Shown here piece by piece: positions 23,051-32,638 of a stretch of DNA of 44,065 nt (positions are counted from its first letter, which is position 1; each line of letters starts with the position of its first letter). The notes below the pieces were generated by a model. That model saw only the letters and a list, made by a program, of their open reading frames with translations, was not told the DNA's origin and made no database searches. The stretch spans positions 1 through 44,065 of the forward strand of contig JAFUZV010000043.1 in the NCBI GenBank assembly GCA_017476425.1, read 5' to 3'. The translations under genes were made by a program, and so were the position numbers. Origin of the DNA: Selenomonadaceae bacterium (lineage in GTDB: Bacteria; Bacillota; Negativicutes; Selenomonadales; Selenomonadaceae).

Positions 23051-25297
23051 TTACCTCGATTCTAATAATTTCTCTTTAACAAATTGATAAATTTTTTCAC
23101 CGGCTCTTCCGTCCATACTTGCATTTAATGGCGCATAAGCCTCTAATTGTTCCTCTTTATCAAATGGCTTTCCAGGCAATTCATCATCTAGTAAAGTCTT
23201 CAACGTTTGAAAGACTCCTTCAAAGCATCCATATGGCAAAAATTCCGAGCGTTTCTCGTATGATATGCAATTTGCTTTTAATTCTTCAATATCAAATTTT
23301 ACTTCTATCTTCTCAAAACTTTTATCATTCAAATTAAATTTATACCATTGCCGCTCTTGTGAATACATAAAATAAACTTCTTTTTGATCTTTATAATAAA
23401 AATGTCCAGTCCTAATGCAAGCAAAATATCCATTCTTACCGCCTGTTGAAATTTCAAATGGCACTTCCCATTTTCTCATTTCACCTGTCTGTTTATTTAA
23501 ACGTACAAACATATTTCCCCAATATGGAGCTAAAAATAATTCTTTGTCGTCACAAATTCCGCTTGTAAATGGACGCTCATTGCAAACATAACCTTGCGGG
23601 ATTCTGATACATTGAAAATTCTTCGGAAGTCCGCCATATTCCGTAACGTTGCCGTCTGATAAATCTAATCGAGTGATCGTCGTTCCTTCATAAGGCAGTA
23701 GCCAAAAAGTTTCACCGTCCGGAACTAATCCTATAAAGCCGCCTTTTGAATTTGTTTTAGTTGGAATTGTGATCTGTTGTACTTCAAAAGTTTTAGGATC
23801 AATTAAAATTATTTCTCGACGATTAGGTGAAATAATTAACAATTTACCTTGCCAAAAAGTATAAGTCATTCTCATTCCGTCAGTAAAATCAGGCTGCACA
23901 AAAAAATCTTTCGGAACATTAATATATTTGATCTCGTCACTCTTGACATTATAACATACAATATCAGGATATTTGTTCGGTAAGAAAAATATTAAATCAC
24001 CAACGTGAACAGCATCATAAAATGCATCTTTATCAGTTGCATTTTGTTTTTTAAATTCAATCTTGCGTTCGATCTTCTTATCTTTAATGACCAAAAAATT
24101 TTGTGTATGCAATGGGCAAATATAAATTTTATTTTCAATCTCAAGAGCAAACGTATAATATCTAGCAAAATTCTCTGATAAAGTGCAATAGTATTTATAA
24201 TTAAAATCGTGATTTGGAGCGTGATAAAGTTTATTAAGTTGAACGATCATAAAATCTTTGCTATCAATGTGAAATTTCCGAAGAATCACGCCACGCCAAT
24301 CATCTTTTTGTGGTAAAGAAGTTATATTATTGCTAAGGAAAAACATCGGTTTACCGGCAACAGCAAAAAGTGAAGTTACGCTTGTTTTAGTATCACCAAT
24401 ATAAACATCAGAAAGTGCTATTGATTTATCAATGTCCGGCGTGTCGTCGTAAATTCCAATGTCGTGATCAATAAAATAATTTTTCACTTGCTCATAAGCT
24501 CGTCGAGCTTCTTCACGCATTGAACTCAACGTAGCATTCATTAGCGGATGAGGTCGCCATAATAAACAAGAATCTTTTCTACCTTCAAACGTCTTGAAAA
24601 CATACATCATCTTTTCGAGAAATTGCCCGGTATTCTGTAACATTCCGCCTAAACTTGTATTATAAAAATAAACTTTTCTGCCTTCGATTTTCTCTTTCCA
24701 CTTTTCCGGAACTTTCGGTGACTCTTGACACATTCTTATAACACGATCAAATTTTGGTGAGCCAAGCGGTTGAAGTTTATCATATGGAATTGAAGGATCA
24801 AAATATTTTCTCATTGCCTCAGACTGAATGATTATATAATCACAAAGATCATATGAAGGCAAATATTTTTGTGAATCTGACATTTTTCCGGTCGTTGCAT
24901 AATATGGAACATAAATTAAAAGTTTTGTATAGCGACGAAGATTAAACGAATAATAATTTGAATCAACTGAAGTCACTAAATTATAATTGTCGTATGGATT
25001 GTGAATGAAAATTGCATCTGGTTTTAACTTCTTGAGATTTAATTTATTGAAGTCTATCACCGGAACATTTTTCGGAAATAAATCAATTTCACAATGCCAC
25101 TTTGCAACACTGCCATCACGATTAAGATCAGCGTAAGGTATCGGCACAACATAAGCATTGCAATTTTCTTTGTCCTCATTAGCCGCAAGCCAAATACTTT
25201 CTAATGAATCCCACATTGAGGCTTTATACGGCAGAAATAAAAAATTTTTCTTTGAACTTTTCGACGAACGAAATTTATTACTTTTCAACTTTGCCAT
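23051..25297 (-). CDS. Glycerophosphotransferase-like protein with inserted beta-propeller-like region
   Basis: 748 residues. Residues 1-345 resemble the GT-B/Glyphos_transf fold: KNFLFLPYKASMWDSLES, IFIHNPYDN, LLIYVPYYATTG, GSPKFDRVI, LLWRPHPL and SDVYIGDTKTSVTSLFAVAG. Residues of about 385-690 are rich in repeated strand pairs with aromatic/Asp turns, such as IILIDPKTFEVQQITIP and TRLDLSDGNVTEYGGLP, suggesting a beta-propeller. The last 25 residues contain MDGRAGEKIYQFVKEKL, which mirrors the EDGHASER end of the other transferases, so the propeller looks inserted. It is the first gene of the leftward cluster. Activity is unproven. Confidence 0.75.
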   Translation of the reverse strand: MAKLKSNKFRSSKSSKKNFLFLPYKASMWDSLESIWLAANEDKENCNAYVVPIPYADLNRDGSVAKWHCEIDLFPKNVPVIDFNKLNLKKLKPDAIFIHNPYDNYNLVTSVDSNYYSFNLRRYTKLLIYVPYYATTGKMSDSQKYLPSYDLCDYIIIQSEAMRKYFDPSIPYDKLQPLGSPKFDRVIRMCQESPKVPEKWKEKIEGRKVYFYNTSLGGMLQNTGQFLEKMMYVFKTFEGRKDSCLLWRPHPLMNATLSSMREEARRAYEQVKNYFIDHDIGIYDDTPDIDKSIALSDVYIGDTKTSVTSLFAVAGKPMFFLSNNITSLPQKDDWRGVILRKFHIDSKDFMIVQLNKLYHAPNHDFNYKYYCTLSENFARYYTFALEIENKIYICPLHTQNFLVIKDKKIERKIEFKKQNATDKDAFYDAVHVGDLIFFLPNKYPDIVCYNVKSDEIKYINVPKDFFVQPDFTDGMRMTYTFWQGKLLIISPNRREIILIDPKTFEVQQITIPTKTNSKGGFIGLVPDGETFWLLPYEGTTITRLDLSDGNVTEYGGLPKNFQCIRIPQGYVCNERPFTSGICDDKELFLAPYWGNMFVRLNKQTGEMRKWEVPFEISTGGKNGYFACIRTGHFYYKDQKEVYFMYSQERQWYKFNLNDKSFEKIEVKFDIEELKANCISYEKRSEFLPYGCFEGVFQTLKTLLDDELPGKPFDKEEQLEAYAPLNASMDGRAGEKIYQFVKEKLLESR

Positions 25298-25329
25298 TTT
25301 TAAAAACCTTTCTAAAAATTATTACTATT

Positions 25330-25358
25330 TTTATATCAAATGTCTAAATGTGTGTCAA
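25330..25358 (-). promoter_or_regulatory. Promoter of the leftward surface-polymer cluster
   Basis: On the minus strand TTGACA (25353-25358) and TATAAA (25330-25335) are 17 bases apart, about 32 bases upstream of the first ATG. No other clear promoter was seen until 11391-11419, so one transcript could span about 14 kb. Confidence 0.85.
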
Positions 25359-25514
25359 GCTATTAAAAAATTTATCGCTCCGAAAAAAATTTTCTCATTC
25401 AAAAATGATCTAATAATTACTCAACGTCGACGCAGGAAAAATTTTTTAGATAAAGAATAATTTAAAAGTTATAGTGATATAAAAAATTATTTCTTGCATT
25501 GAGAGGAATGTTTT

Positions 25515-27179
25515 TTGATTCTCGTTGAAAATCTCACAAAGTCATTTGCAGATCGTTTGTTATTCTCTAATGTAAATTTTAGGATCAATGACGGCGAAAA
25601 AGTTGGAATTGTTGGCAAGAATGGAACAGGTAAATCAACGCTGATAAAAATATTGATCGGCGAAGAAGATCACGACGAAGGAATAATCAGCGGCTTTCAC
25701 TCTGAAGATTTAGGTTATGCTGAACAAATTCCACTTTTCAATCAATCAACGCTGTTAGATGAATTAATTTCGATCGGCAGCGTAAAAGAATTTGAGGCAA
25801 AAAAAATTCTCTTCGGACTCGGTTTTAAAGAAGATGAACTGATTAAAAATCCGAACAATTTCAGCGGCGGTGAGAAAGCTAAAATTGCACTCGGTAAAGC
25901 ATTGATCGCTGAGCCACGAATATTATTGCTTGATGAGCCGACGAATCACCTTGACATTTATGCGATCGATTTTTTAGAGGACTTCATTAAAAATTATAAG
26001 GGCACGGTCTTAGCAGTTACTCACGATCGACACTTCTTGCAAAATTGTGTTGACAAGATAATTGATCTTGAGAATCGACAAGCAAATTTATATGTTGGCA
26101 ATTATGAAAAATTTATTCGTTTGAAGACTGAACGGCGTGAATTTGAATTGAAGGCTTATGAAAAGCAACAAGAAGAAATTGCAAAGTTAGAAGAATTTGT
26201 TAGAAGAAACAAAGTACGAGCGTCAACGGCAAAACGTGCACGGAGTCGACAAACAATGCTTGATCGAATGGAACGACTTGAAAAGCCGCCGTCAAATGAA
26301 ACGATCAAATTAAATTTAAGTGATACGAGTATGACGGCTGACAGAGTTTTGATCGTTGAAAATCTCAACTTCAAAAATATTATCAAAAATTTTAGTGTTG
26401 AGATTCGCAAAGGTGATCGAGTTGGATTGATCGGAAGAAATGGCGTTGGAAAGTCTACGCTGTTAAAATTGATTGTTGGTGATTTGCAAGCTGACAGCGG
26501 TATGATTAAGATCGGTAATCGTGTAAAGATTGGTTATCTTTCACAAAGTCACGAAGATTTAAAAGATGAATTAACGCCGATCGACGAATTGATAGACGAA
26601 TTTGGAATAACGATCGAACAGGCAAGATCGGAACTGGCAAGGCTTGAAATTTATTCTGATGTTGCACTTAAACCGATCGGATCAATGTCCGGCGGTGAGA
26701 AAACGAGAGTTGCACTTGCGAAATTAATCTTAACGGGTGCTAACTTCTTGATTCTTGATGAGCCGACGAACCATCTTGATCTTTCTGCTCGTGAAGCGAT
26801 TGAAAATGCACTGATCGATTTTGACGGCACACTTTTAATTGTAACTCACGATAGATATTTACTTGAAAAAGTTACCGATCGTGTGATAGAATTTAGCAGA
26901 GAAGAATCGATCGCAATTAACAAAAAAATTCAGAAGTCAAAAAATCCTCAAGAAGAATCAACAAAAAAAAATACGCCGGTTAAAATCGTAAAGAATAACA
27001 ATCAAACGATTGAGAAATTGGAAGCGCAAATTGCAATGGCAGAGATGGAATTAAAAATGATCGAACACGAAATAAATAATGCAGTCGATGGCGAGGAACT
27101 CAAAAAACTTTCAACCGATCACGAAAATAAGATCGAGGAGATAGAAAATTTATATCAACGTTGGGGGGAATTATCGTGA
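25515..27179 (+). CDS. ABC-F family ATPase (ribosome-associated type)
   Basis: 554 residues with a TTG start eight bases after GAGAGG. It has two ATP-binding cassettes and no membrane segments: Walker A GKNGTGKST at about 35 and GRNGVGKST at about 310, signatures NFSGGEKAKIAL and SMSGGEKTRVAL, and two LDEPTNHLD Walker B motifs. The linker between them is charged and helical (RREFELKAYEKQQEEIAKLE), and a C-terminal coiled coil follows (about 490-554). ABC-F proteins act on the ribosome in translation or drug protection. Subfamily not settled. Its stop overlaps the next start. Confidence 0.95.
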   Translation: MILVENLTKSFADRLLFSNVNFRINDGEKVGIVGKNGTGKSTLIKILIGEEDHDEGIISGFHSEDLGYAEQIPLFNQSTLLDELISIGSVKEFEAKKILFGLGFKEDELIKNPNNFSGGEKAKIALGKALIAEPRILLLDEPTNHLDIYAIDFLEDFIKNYKGTVLAVTHDRHFLQNCVDKIIDLENRQANLYVGNYEKFIRLKTERREFELKAYEKQQEEIAKLEEFVRRNKVRASTAKRARSRQTMLDRMERLEKPPSNETIKLNLSDTSMTADRVLIVENLNFKNIIKNFSVEIRKGDRVGLIGRNGVGKSTLLKLIVGDLQADSGMIKIGNRVKIGYLSQSHEDLKDELTPIDELIDEFGITIEQARSELARLEIYSDVALKPIGSMSGGEKTRVALAKLILTGANFLILDEPTNHLDLSAREAIENALIDFDGTLLIVTHDRYLLEKVTDRVIEFSREESIAINKKIQKSKNPQEESTKKNTPVKIVKNNNQTIEKLEAQIAMAEMELKMIEHEINNAVDGEELKKLSTDHENKIEEIENLYQRWGELS

Positions 27180-28459
27180 TAAAAGTAATGTCACTTCTCT
27201 TGACGTTCTTCTTGTTCTTTATGACGGCGGCAATGACTTTGGCAGATGATGGCGTGCCTTCACCATTTTCAACGACGATCAAAACGCCTGACACAAAAAA
27301 TGAATCAGAGGAAAATAAAAATGATTTAGAAGAGAAGTCGAAAGAAATGCTTGAAGAAGTCAAAACTGATATAACGGTGATGAGATTGAATTGGAAACTT
27401 GTTCCTTATGCCGTTAAATACAAAGTCACTTATGATAATGAAGAACTCATAACATATATAAACGGAATTGAAGTTGCTGTCAATGATGTTAGTAAAATTT
27501 TTAAAATTTCTGCGTTGGACTTCGACGGAAATATCATTCAAGACGATTTGAATATTACAGAGATTGAAACGAATCCGTCGACGATGAAGACGACTTCTGA
27601 ATTTGATAAGATGGATTATGCACCGCTTTACCCGGTTTATTCGTGGATTCCAAAACATAACGCTGATTATTATATGATTCAGTTGTTAAAAAATGGTGAA
27701 GTTGTTCGTGAATATCGAACTGAAGATAAAAAAGATGATGATATTTATGATTTCTATGATGAAGTCCCGGTTAATGAAGGCGGAAATTATTATTGGCGAG
27801 TAAAAGCAATGTCGAAGTATGGAATTGAATTGTCTGAATGGAGCAAAGAAAGTGAATCAGTTTCGTTTAAAGTTAATGCGCCGACGAAATTTGCAGCGTT
27901 CGGTGACAGTATTACTCACGGCGGTGGAGCGATCACTGTTCCGCCTTCGATGATGATTTATAATTGGGAAACGTATTGCAATAAACCGATCAAAAATCTT
28001 GGCAAGAGTGGTGACACGACTGAACAAATGCTTGATCGTTTTGATTATGATGTTTTACCATTTGCGCCGAAAATTTTGATCATTATGGGCGGAGTAAATG
28101 ACTTCAGAGGAACAATTTTAGGTTGGCGAACGGTTTATAATTGCAAACAAATTTTAGAGAAGTGCAAAGCAAATAATATTATTCCTGTGTTCGTGACTCC
28201 AACGCCGGTGAATAAAAGATTGATCAACAAAGTTAAATTTATTGATCCGCCTCCGTTTGATTGGCAGACTCATTACAAATATATTTGCGAATGGATCAGA
28301 CAGCAGGAATATCATATTGATCTCACCGGTGAATTTGAAGACTACGAAGGAAATTTACGAGAAGATTTAACGACTGACGGACTGCATCCGGACATTGAAG
28401 GTAAAAAAATTATCGGTCAAGCTGTTAATGAATGGTTGAGCACTCATTCACTTTTTTAA
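27176..28459 (+). CDS. Exported SGNH-hydrolase (GDSL esterase) with N-terminal beta domains
   Basis: 427 residues from a GTG at 27176 that overlaps the ABC-F stop (GTGA) and follows a run of six G by seven bases. A signal peptide (VMSLLLTFFLFFMTAAMTLA) is followed by a charged linker. About 170 residues of Ig/fibronectin-like strands come next (WKLVPYAVKYKVTYDNEE; YYWRVKAMSKYG). The C-terminal catalytic domain has GDSITHGGG, LGKSGDTTEQML, IMGGVNDFRG and DGLHPDIEGKK, i.e. blocks I, II, III and V with Ser, Gly, Asn and Asp/His. It probably removes acyl groups from a surface glycan or lipid; the substrate is unknown. Confidence 0.9.
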   Translation: MIKVMSLLLTFFLFFMTAAMTLADDGVPSPFSTTIKTPDTKNESEENKNDLEEKSKEMLEEVKTDITVMRLNWKLVPYAVKYKVTYDNEELITYINGIEVAVNDVSKIFKISALDFDGNIIQDDLNITEIETNPSTMKTTSEFDKMDYAPLYPVYSWIPKHNADYYMIQLLKNGEVVREYRTEDKKDDDIYDFYDEVPVNEGGNYYWRVKAMSKYGIELSEWSKESESVSFKVNAPTKFAAFGDSITHGGGAITVPPSMMIYNWETYCNKPIKNLGKSGDTTEQMLDRFDYDVLPFAPKILIIMGGVNDFRGTILGWRTVYNCKQILEKCKANNIIPVFVTPTPVNKRLINKVKFIDPPPFDWQTHYKYICEWIRQQEYHIDLTGEFEDYEGNLREDLTTDGLHPDIEGKKIIGQAVNEWLSTHSLF

Positions 28460-28462
28460 ATT

Positions 28463-28504
28463 AAAAAACTCTCAAGTCAAATAATTTTCTTGAGAGTTTT
28501 TTTT
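28463..28504. terminator. Bidirectional terminator between the SGNH gene and hemB
   Basis: ACTCTCAAG (28468-28476) pairs perfectly with CTTGAGAGT (28489-28497), flanked by A6 and T8. Confidence 0.88.
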
Positions 28505-28534
28505 GATTGAATGAGTTGATCAGTGAAAAAATTT

Positions 28535-29506
28535 TTAATCGTTAATCCATTTCGCCACGTCCATTGCGTGATAACTAATTATAATGTCTGCGCCCGCTCT
28601 CTTCATACAAGTCAACGTTTCTAAAACAATTCGCTTTTCATCGATCCATCCATTCGCCGCCGCCGCTTTGATCATTGCATATTCTCCGCTGACATTGTAA
28701 ACGGCGATCGGTCGATTGATCTTTTCACGGACTTTTGAAACAATATCAAGATAAGCCATCGCAGGTTTGATCATTATGATGTCTGCTCCTTCATCAAGAT
28801 CAATTTCAACTTCTTTCATCGCTTCTCGAACATTCGCAGGATCCATTTGATATTGTTTTCGATCACCAAATTTTGGTGAAGAATCAGCGGCATCTCTAAA
28901 CGGTCCGTAAAATCCTGACGAATATTTAACGGCGTAACTCATAATTGAAACGTTAACAAAATTTTTTTCGTCGAGAGCCTCACGAATTGCCAAAACTCTT
29001 CCGTCCATCATATCACTCGGCGCAACTATATCAACTCCGGCTTTCGCTTGACTCACTGCAACTTTTTGTAAAAGTTCAAGCGTTTGATCATTATCAACGT
29101 AATGATCAATTATTTTTCCGCAATGTCCGTGCGTTGTATATTGACACAAACAAACATCACCAACGATCACAAGTTCCGGAATATTTTTTTTGATCGCACT
29201 GATCGCTCTCTGAACCGGACTATTCATATCCCAAGCACTCGATCCGATCTCATCTTTGTATGTCGGCAGTCCAAAAATTTCTACAGATGGTATTCCAAGA
29301 TCAGCAATTTTTTTTGCAACTTCAACCGCGTTATCAACTGATAAATGATAAACGTTCGGCATTGATTTAATTTCATCTTTGATCTTTTCACCGGCAACGA
29401 CAAAAATCGGATAAATTAAATCTTTCGTCGACAAATTATTTTCTCTGATCATTGATCGAATATTTTCTGAAATTCTCATTCGACGTGGTCGCAATTTTTG
29501 TTTCAC
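28535..29506 (-). CDS. hemB: Porphobilinogen synthase (delta-aminolevulinate dehydratase)
   Basis: 323 residues from a GTG at 29506 behind TTGAGGTGAGGAAA; the longer frame to 29566 adds non-homologous residues. HemB joins two 5-aminolevulinate molecules in haem/corrinoid synthesis. Motifs are RPRRMR near the start, the metal site DVCLCQYTTHGHCG, SDMMDGRV, YAVKYSSGFYGPFRDAADS with one active-site Lys, and MIKPAMAYLDIV with the Schiff-base Lys. It is transcribed alone, divergent from the cheY-like operon. No other hem genes are in the window. Confidence 0.96.
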   Translation of the reverse strand: MKQKLRPRRMRISENIRSMIRENNLSTKDLIYPIFVVAGEKIKDEIKSMPNVYHLSVDNAVEVAKKIADLGIPSVEIFGLPTYKDEIGSSAWDMNSPVQRAISAIKKNIPELVIVGDVCLCQYTTHGHCGKIIDHYVDNDQTLELLQKVAVSQAKAGVDIVAPSDMMDGRVLAIREALDEKNFVNVSIMSYAVKYSSGFYGPFRDAADSSPKFGDRKQYQMDPANVREAMKEVEIDLDEGADIIMIKPAMAYLDIVSKVREKINRPIAVYNVSGEYAMIKAAAANGWIDEKRIVLETLTCMKRAGADIIISYHAMDVAKWIND

Positions 29507-29524
29507 TTTCCTCACCTCAATTTT

Positions 29525-29552
29525 ATTATAACAAATAATTTTTAATTTACAA
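29525..29552 (-). promoter_or_regulatory. Promoter of hemB
   Basis: On the minus strand TTGTAA (29547-29552) and TATAAT (29525-29530) are 16 bases apart, with an extended TG before the -10. Confidence 0.65.
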
Positions 29553-29559
29553 TTCAATA

Positions 29560-29589
29560 TTGACACAAATTTATTCTAAATGATAAAAT
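29560..29589 (+). promoter_or_regulatory. Promoter of the cheY-like/cheX-like/RTX-like operon
   Basis: TTGACA (29560-29565) and extended -10 TGATAAAAT (TAAAAT at 29584-29589) are 18 bases apart. It is back to back with the hemB promoter. Confidence 0.8.
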
Positions 29590-29630
29590 TAAAAAAGTTT
29601 TTTTTGAAAATCGAAAGTGAGGTAGGAGTA

Positions 29631-30113
29631 ATGGAAAATAATAATAGCGGCGGTCAATTTTCAAATGGCACGCCGACGAAAGTTGATAATGATAAATTAC
29701 GAATTTTAATTAGTGATGATTCAAGACTTTTGAGAAAAAAACTTCGTGAGGAACTCGAAAGTCTCAACTGCATTGTCACTGAAGCGGCGAATGGCAAAGA
29801 AGCGATTATGAAGGATCTTGAAGATGAACCGGACGGCGTAATTTTGGATATTGTTATGCCTGAAGTTGGTGGTATTGAAGCTCTTCAAGTCATTCGTGAA
29901 GTTAGCCCGGACGTTCCGATCGTTATGCTTTCATCTGCCGGTACTCCTCAAAAATTAATGCAGACGCTTAAAATGGGAGCTATTGACTTTATACAAAAAC
30001 CATACAATCACGATCAGATTGTCAAAGCGGTAGAAGCAATTAGGCGTGCTAAAGTTAAAAATCAGAAGAAAAAAGAATTAGAGGCAAAAAGTATTAAATC
30101 TGCTGAGGAGTGA
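29631..30113 (+). CDS. CheY-like response regulator
   Basis: 160 residues from the ATG at 29631 directly after GAGGTAGGAGTA. An N-terminal flexible stretch of about 22 residues precedes one receiver domain: ILISDDSRLL with the acidic pair, VILDIVMPEVGG with the phosphoacceptor Asp, VMLSSAG and IQKPYNHDQI with the conserved Lys. There is no DNA-binding output domain, only a short basic/acidic helical tail. The next gene, five bases on, is a CheX-like phosphatase, the natural partner that removes phosphate from CheY. No kinase for it is in this operon. Confidence 0.93.
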   Translation: MENNNSGGQFSNGTPTKVDNDKLRILISDDSRLLRKKLREELESLNCIVTEAANGKEAIMKDLEDEPDGVILDIVMPEVGGIEALQVIREVSPDVPIVMLSSAGTPQKLMQTLKMGAIDFIQKPYNHDQIVKAVEAIRRAKVKNQKKKELEAKSIKSAEE

Positions 30114-30118
30114 TTTTT

Positions 30119-30937
30119 ATGAAAAGTCACGATTTGGCGCAATTTGTTTTCAATAATTCAATTTTGAATTTGCCTCAAATTGATGAAGTTATTAAAGCAG
30201 CTCGATCTTCTAATCCTTCTTTAGCGGCAGCGGCTTTATTTTTACAATTTGTCTCTGTTGACGAATTAGACGGCACTGATGACGATTCTGTTAAATCTCT
30301 GCTGACTCCTAAACAATTATCAAGAATCAGCGAACTGAAAGACGGCAAATCTTTAAACTTTGCTCAAGCTCTTGTTGATATGAAAATTGTTGACTTTGCA
30401 AGGCTTGAAAAAATTTTTGATCAATATAATAATTTAGAAATTCCGCCGGTTGAATCAGCATTAACAACTTATTATGAAACTTTCAAAAAGAGATATGATG
30501 TTGATTTTCCATTTGCCGTTGAGATCGTAAGAAGTTTTCACAGCTTTTTATCAGAAACGCTTGACACTTCGATTGTAATTTTGCCTTCGCACATTCGTGA
30601 AGATAAGCAAAAACCCGGCGCAAGTGTTAAAATTGATGGTGAAATTCCTGCAGTTGTTGCGCTTTATGCTGAAGAAAGCATTTTTATCAAATTGGCGGCG
30701 CGTTATGATTCTTATGTTGAGATGAGTGAAGATGCTAATGATGCTGTTGCTGAACTCTTGAATGTTTTCACGGGACAATTTACAGTCAATATTGCTGTTC
30801 GTCGTGGACTTGAAGAAGTTCCGGAGCCGCCGCGTTGTGGAAACATTTTTAACAACCTTGATGGCATTGCAATGATTAGCGATTTTGGGACTTTCTATGT
30901 TTATATTGGCAAAGATGAAATTTTCGACAAAAGATAA
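30119..30937 (+). CDS. CheX-like (CheC/CheX/FliY) phosphatase-domain protein
   Basis: 272 residues from the ATG at 30119, eight bases after GAGGAG. Residues 1-115 are helical and unrecognised. The C-terminal part from about 130 resembles CheX/CheC: IVILPSHIRE, AVVALYAEES, and the active-site-like DAVAELLNVFTGQF, in which Glu and Asn three residues apart match the ExxN motif that attacks CheY phosphate. It lies between the cheY-like gene and an RTX-like secreted protein gene. Presumably it tunes the CheY-like protein; what that regulator controls is unknown. Confidence 0.8.
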   Translation: MKSHDLAQFVFNNSILNLPQIDEVIKAARSSNPSLAAAALFLQFVSVDELDGTDDDSVKSLLTPKQLSRISELKDGKSLNFAQALVDMKIVDFARLEKIFDQYNNLEIPPVESALTTYYETFKKRYDVDFPFAVEIVRSFHSFLSETLDTSIVILPSHIREDKQKPGASVKIDGEIPAVVALYAEESIFIKLAARYDSYVEMSEDANDAVAELLNVFTGQFTVNIAVRRGLEEVPEPPRCGNIFNNLDGIAMISDFGTFYVYIGKDEIFDKR

Positions 30938-30957
30938 TTTTTGTGAGGTGATAATTT

Positions 30958-32589
30958 TTGGCATCTTTGAAGGATATAATCAAAAAAATTGAAGACTCTT
31001 TGAAGGATATTTTAGACGATGCTTATGATGCTTTGAAAAGTGCTGTTGAGTCGATTTTTGGAAAGAGTTTCAGCGAGATTGAAGATAGCTTTAAAGACCT
31101 TTACAACAAATATATCAGTAGCAACAAAAATTTTCTTCTCGAATACTGCGGTTTAAATCTTTTCAATAATTCAAGTTCAACTACTGCTATTGAATATGGT
31201 GACGCTGTAGAGCCTTCTGACGCTGAATATTATTCATTTACAACAAACGGCTTGACGGTTAATATTAATTACAACGATTCTGATATCAGCAAGCAGAGAT
31301 TGATCGCTAAATATTTGTATAATTGGTGGATGCCTAATTCATTACTTTTAATTAGTAAGGCTTTCGGAGTTAATTTCTACGACGGCAAGGCAAGCACTAA
31401 TTCAATCAATCTCAGCTTTACTGATGAAGGCGATTCGTTTTTAACTTGCAATATTGATTTTGATGATGGTTATCCGTCGACGATCAATTTGATCATTAAT
31501 ACTAATTACATTGACATTAGCGATCTTAATAAAAATGGAACTTTCAATATTGAAGATGTTTTGACGACGTTTAACGGCAAAGAATTTATCATTGACGCGG
31601 TTAATTATGTTGATGATTATATTGCAAATAATCTTAGTGCTGTGGCGTTGATGTCTAACATTAAGAATTACAATCAAGTCATTGAAAGCATTTATTACAA
31701 TCTTGTGAATGCAGTTGACGGCGTAAGTGATTCGGTTGCTGAATACTTTGATGAGCATAATATTGAAAAAATTAATCTTAGTGATTTAGGCGATGATCTT
31801 TACAATTATTTTGTTACCAGATATGAAACTAAAAAGTATGTTGAAGACTCCGATGACGAGACAAGTTATATTCATAGCGGTGATTATGTCAATGGAACTG
31901 ATCAAGATGATAATTATTATTTAGTTGACGGCGTTACTAATTCGACGATTCTTTTAAATAGCGGTAATGATATTGTTGAGAATTTTGAGATTGCAAATTT
32001 CGTTAAGACTGATAACGGATTTACCGGAATTGGAAAAGTTGGCGCGTCAAGTAATGATATAATTTTCAATGGTGATAATGGATCGATAACGTTAAGTGAT
32101 CCTGTTGGTAAAAATGTTTGGCTGTTAGATTCTTCAAATAATATTTTGGCGATTGTCGATTTTGATCAAGGTTTGATTGACGCAAGCGGATCAAATGGTG
32201 AAGAAATATTGATCGGGCGTGATAATGTTACTGATGAAATAATTGCAGGCAGTGGAAATACTTCACTTTGGGGCGGCTTCGGATTTAGTGATGATACATT
32301 AACCGGCGGCGATGGCGAGGACGTTTATTGGTTCGGTAAAGGTGACGGTCACGACGTGATTAATAATAGCACTTATTCTGATCGTGTTATGCTTTGGGAT
32401 GTTTCGCTTGATGATATTTCGTCGATTGATATTAATTCGGAAAAAATTTCAGTTGGATTTAATGTCGGCGGAACGCTTGAGATTAACGGTCAAGGCAATG
32501 GAAATATCGCCTCAACGTTTACGCTTGCTAATGACAATCAAACAACTTGGCAATACGATCACAATAATAAATCGTGGCGAATCGTTTAA
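30958..32589 (+). CDS. RTX-like secreted calcium-binding protein
   Basis: 543 residues with a TTG start seven bases after GAGGTG. The N-terminus is helical with a repeated motif (IEDSLKDI and IEDSFKDL). The middle is acidic and beta-rich. The C-terminal part carries degenerate glycine/aspartate nonapeptide-like turns: LIGRDNVTDEIIAGSGNTSL, DTLTGGDGEDVYWFGKGDGH. The tail is beta-rich, as in type I secretion substrates. There is no N-terminal signal peptide and few Cys. Such proteins cross both membranes through a TolC-type channel; one is encoded at 38295. The role (adhesin, toxin or other) is unknown. Confidence 0.75.
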   Translation: MASLKDIIKKIEDSLKDILDDAYDALKSAVESIFGKSFSEIEDSFKDLYNKYISSNKNFLLEYCGLNLFNNSSSTTAIEYGDAVEPSDAEYYSFTTNGLTVNINYNDSDISKQRLIAKYLYNWWMPNSLLLISKAFGVNFYDGKASTNSINLSFTDEGDSFLTCNIDFDDGYPSTINLIINTNYIDISDLNKNGTFNIEDVLTTFNGKEFIIDAVNYVDDYIANNLSAVALMSNIKNYNQVIESIYYNLVNAVDGVSDSVAEYFDEHNIEKINLSDLGDDLYNYFVTRYETKKYVEDSDDETSYIHSGDYVNGTDQDDNYYLVDGVTNSTILLNSGNDIVENFEIANFVKTDNGFTGIGKVGASSNDIIFNGDNGSITLSDPVGKNVWLLDSSNNILAIVDFDQGLIDASGSNGEEILIGRDNVTDEIIAGSGNTSLWGGFGFSDDTLTGGDGEDVYWFGKGDGHDVINNSTYSDRVMLWDVSLDDISSIDINSEKISVGFNVGGTLEINGQGNGNIASTFTLANDNQTTWQYDHNNKSWRIV

Positions 32590-32602
32590 ATAATTGAAAC
32601 TT

Positions 32603-32628
32603 AACGCAGTTGAATGCGTTATTTTTTT
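32603..32628 (+). terminator. Terminator between the RTX-like gene and the sensor kinase
   Basis: AACGCA (32603-32608) and TGCGTT (32615-32620) enclose GTTGAA and run into ATTTTTTT. The T run ends at the kinase ribosome binding site, so it may also set the level of readthrough into the next operon. Confidence 0.75.
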
Positions 32629-32638
32629 GAGGTTTTTT

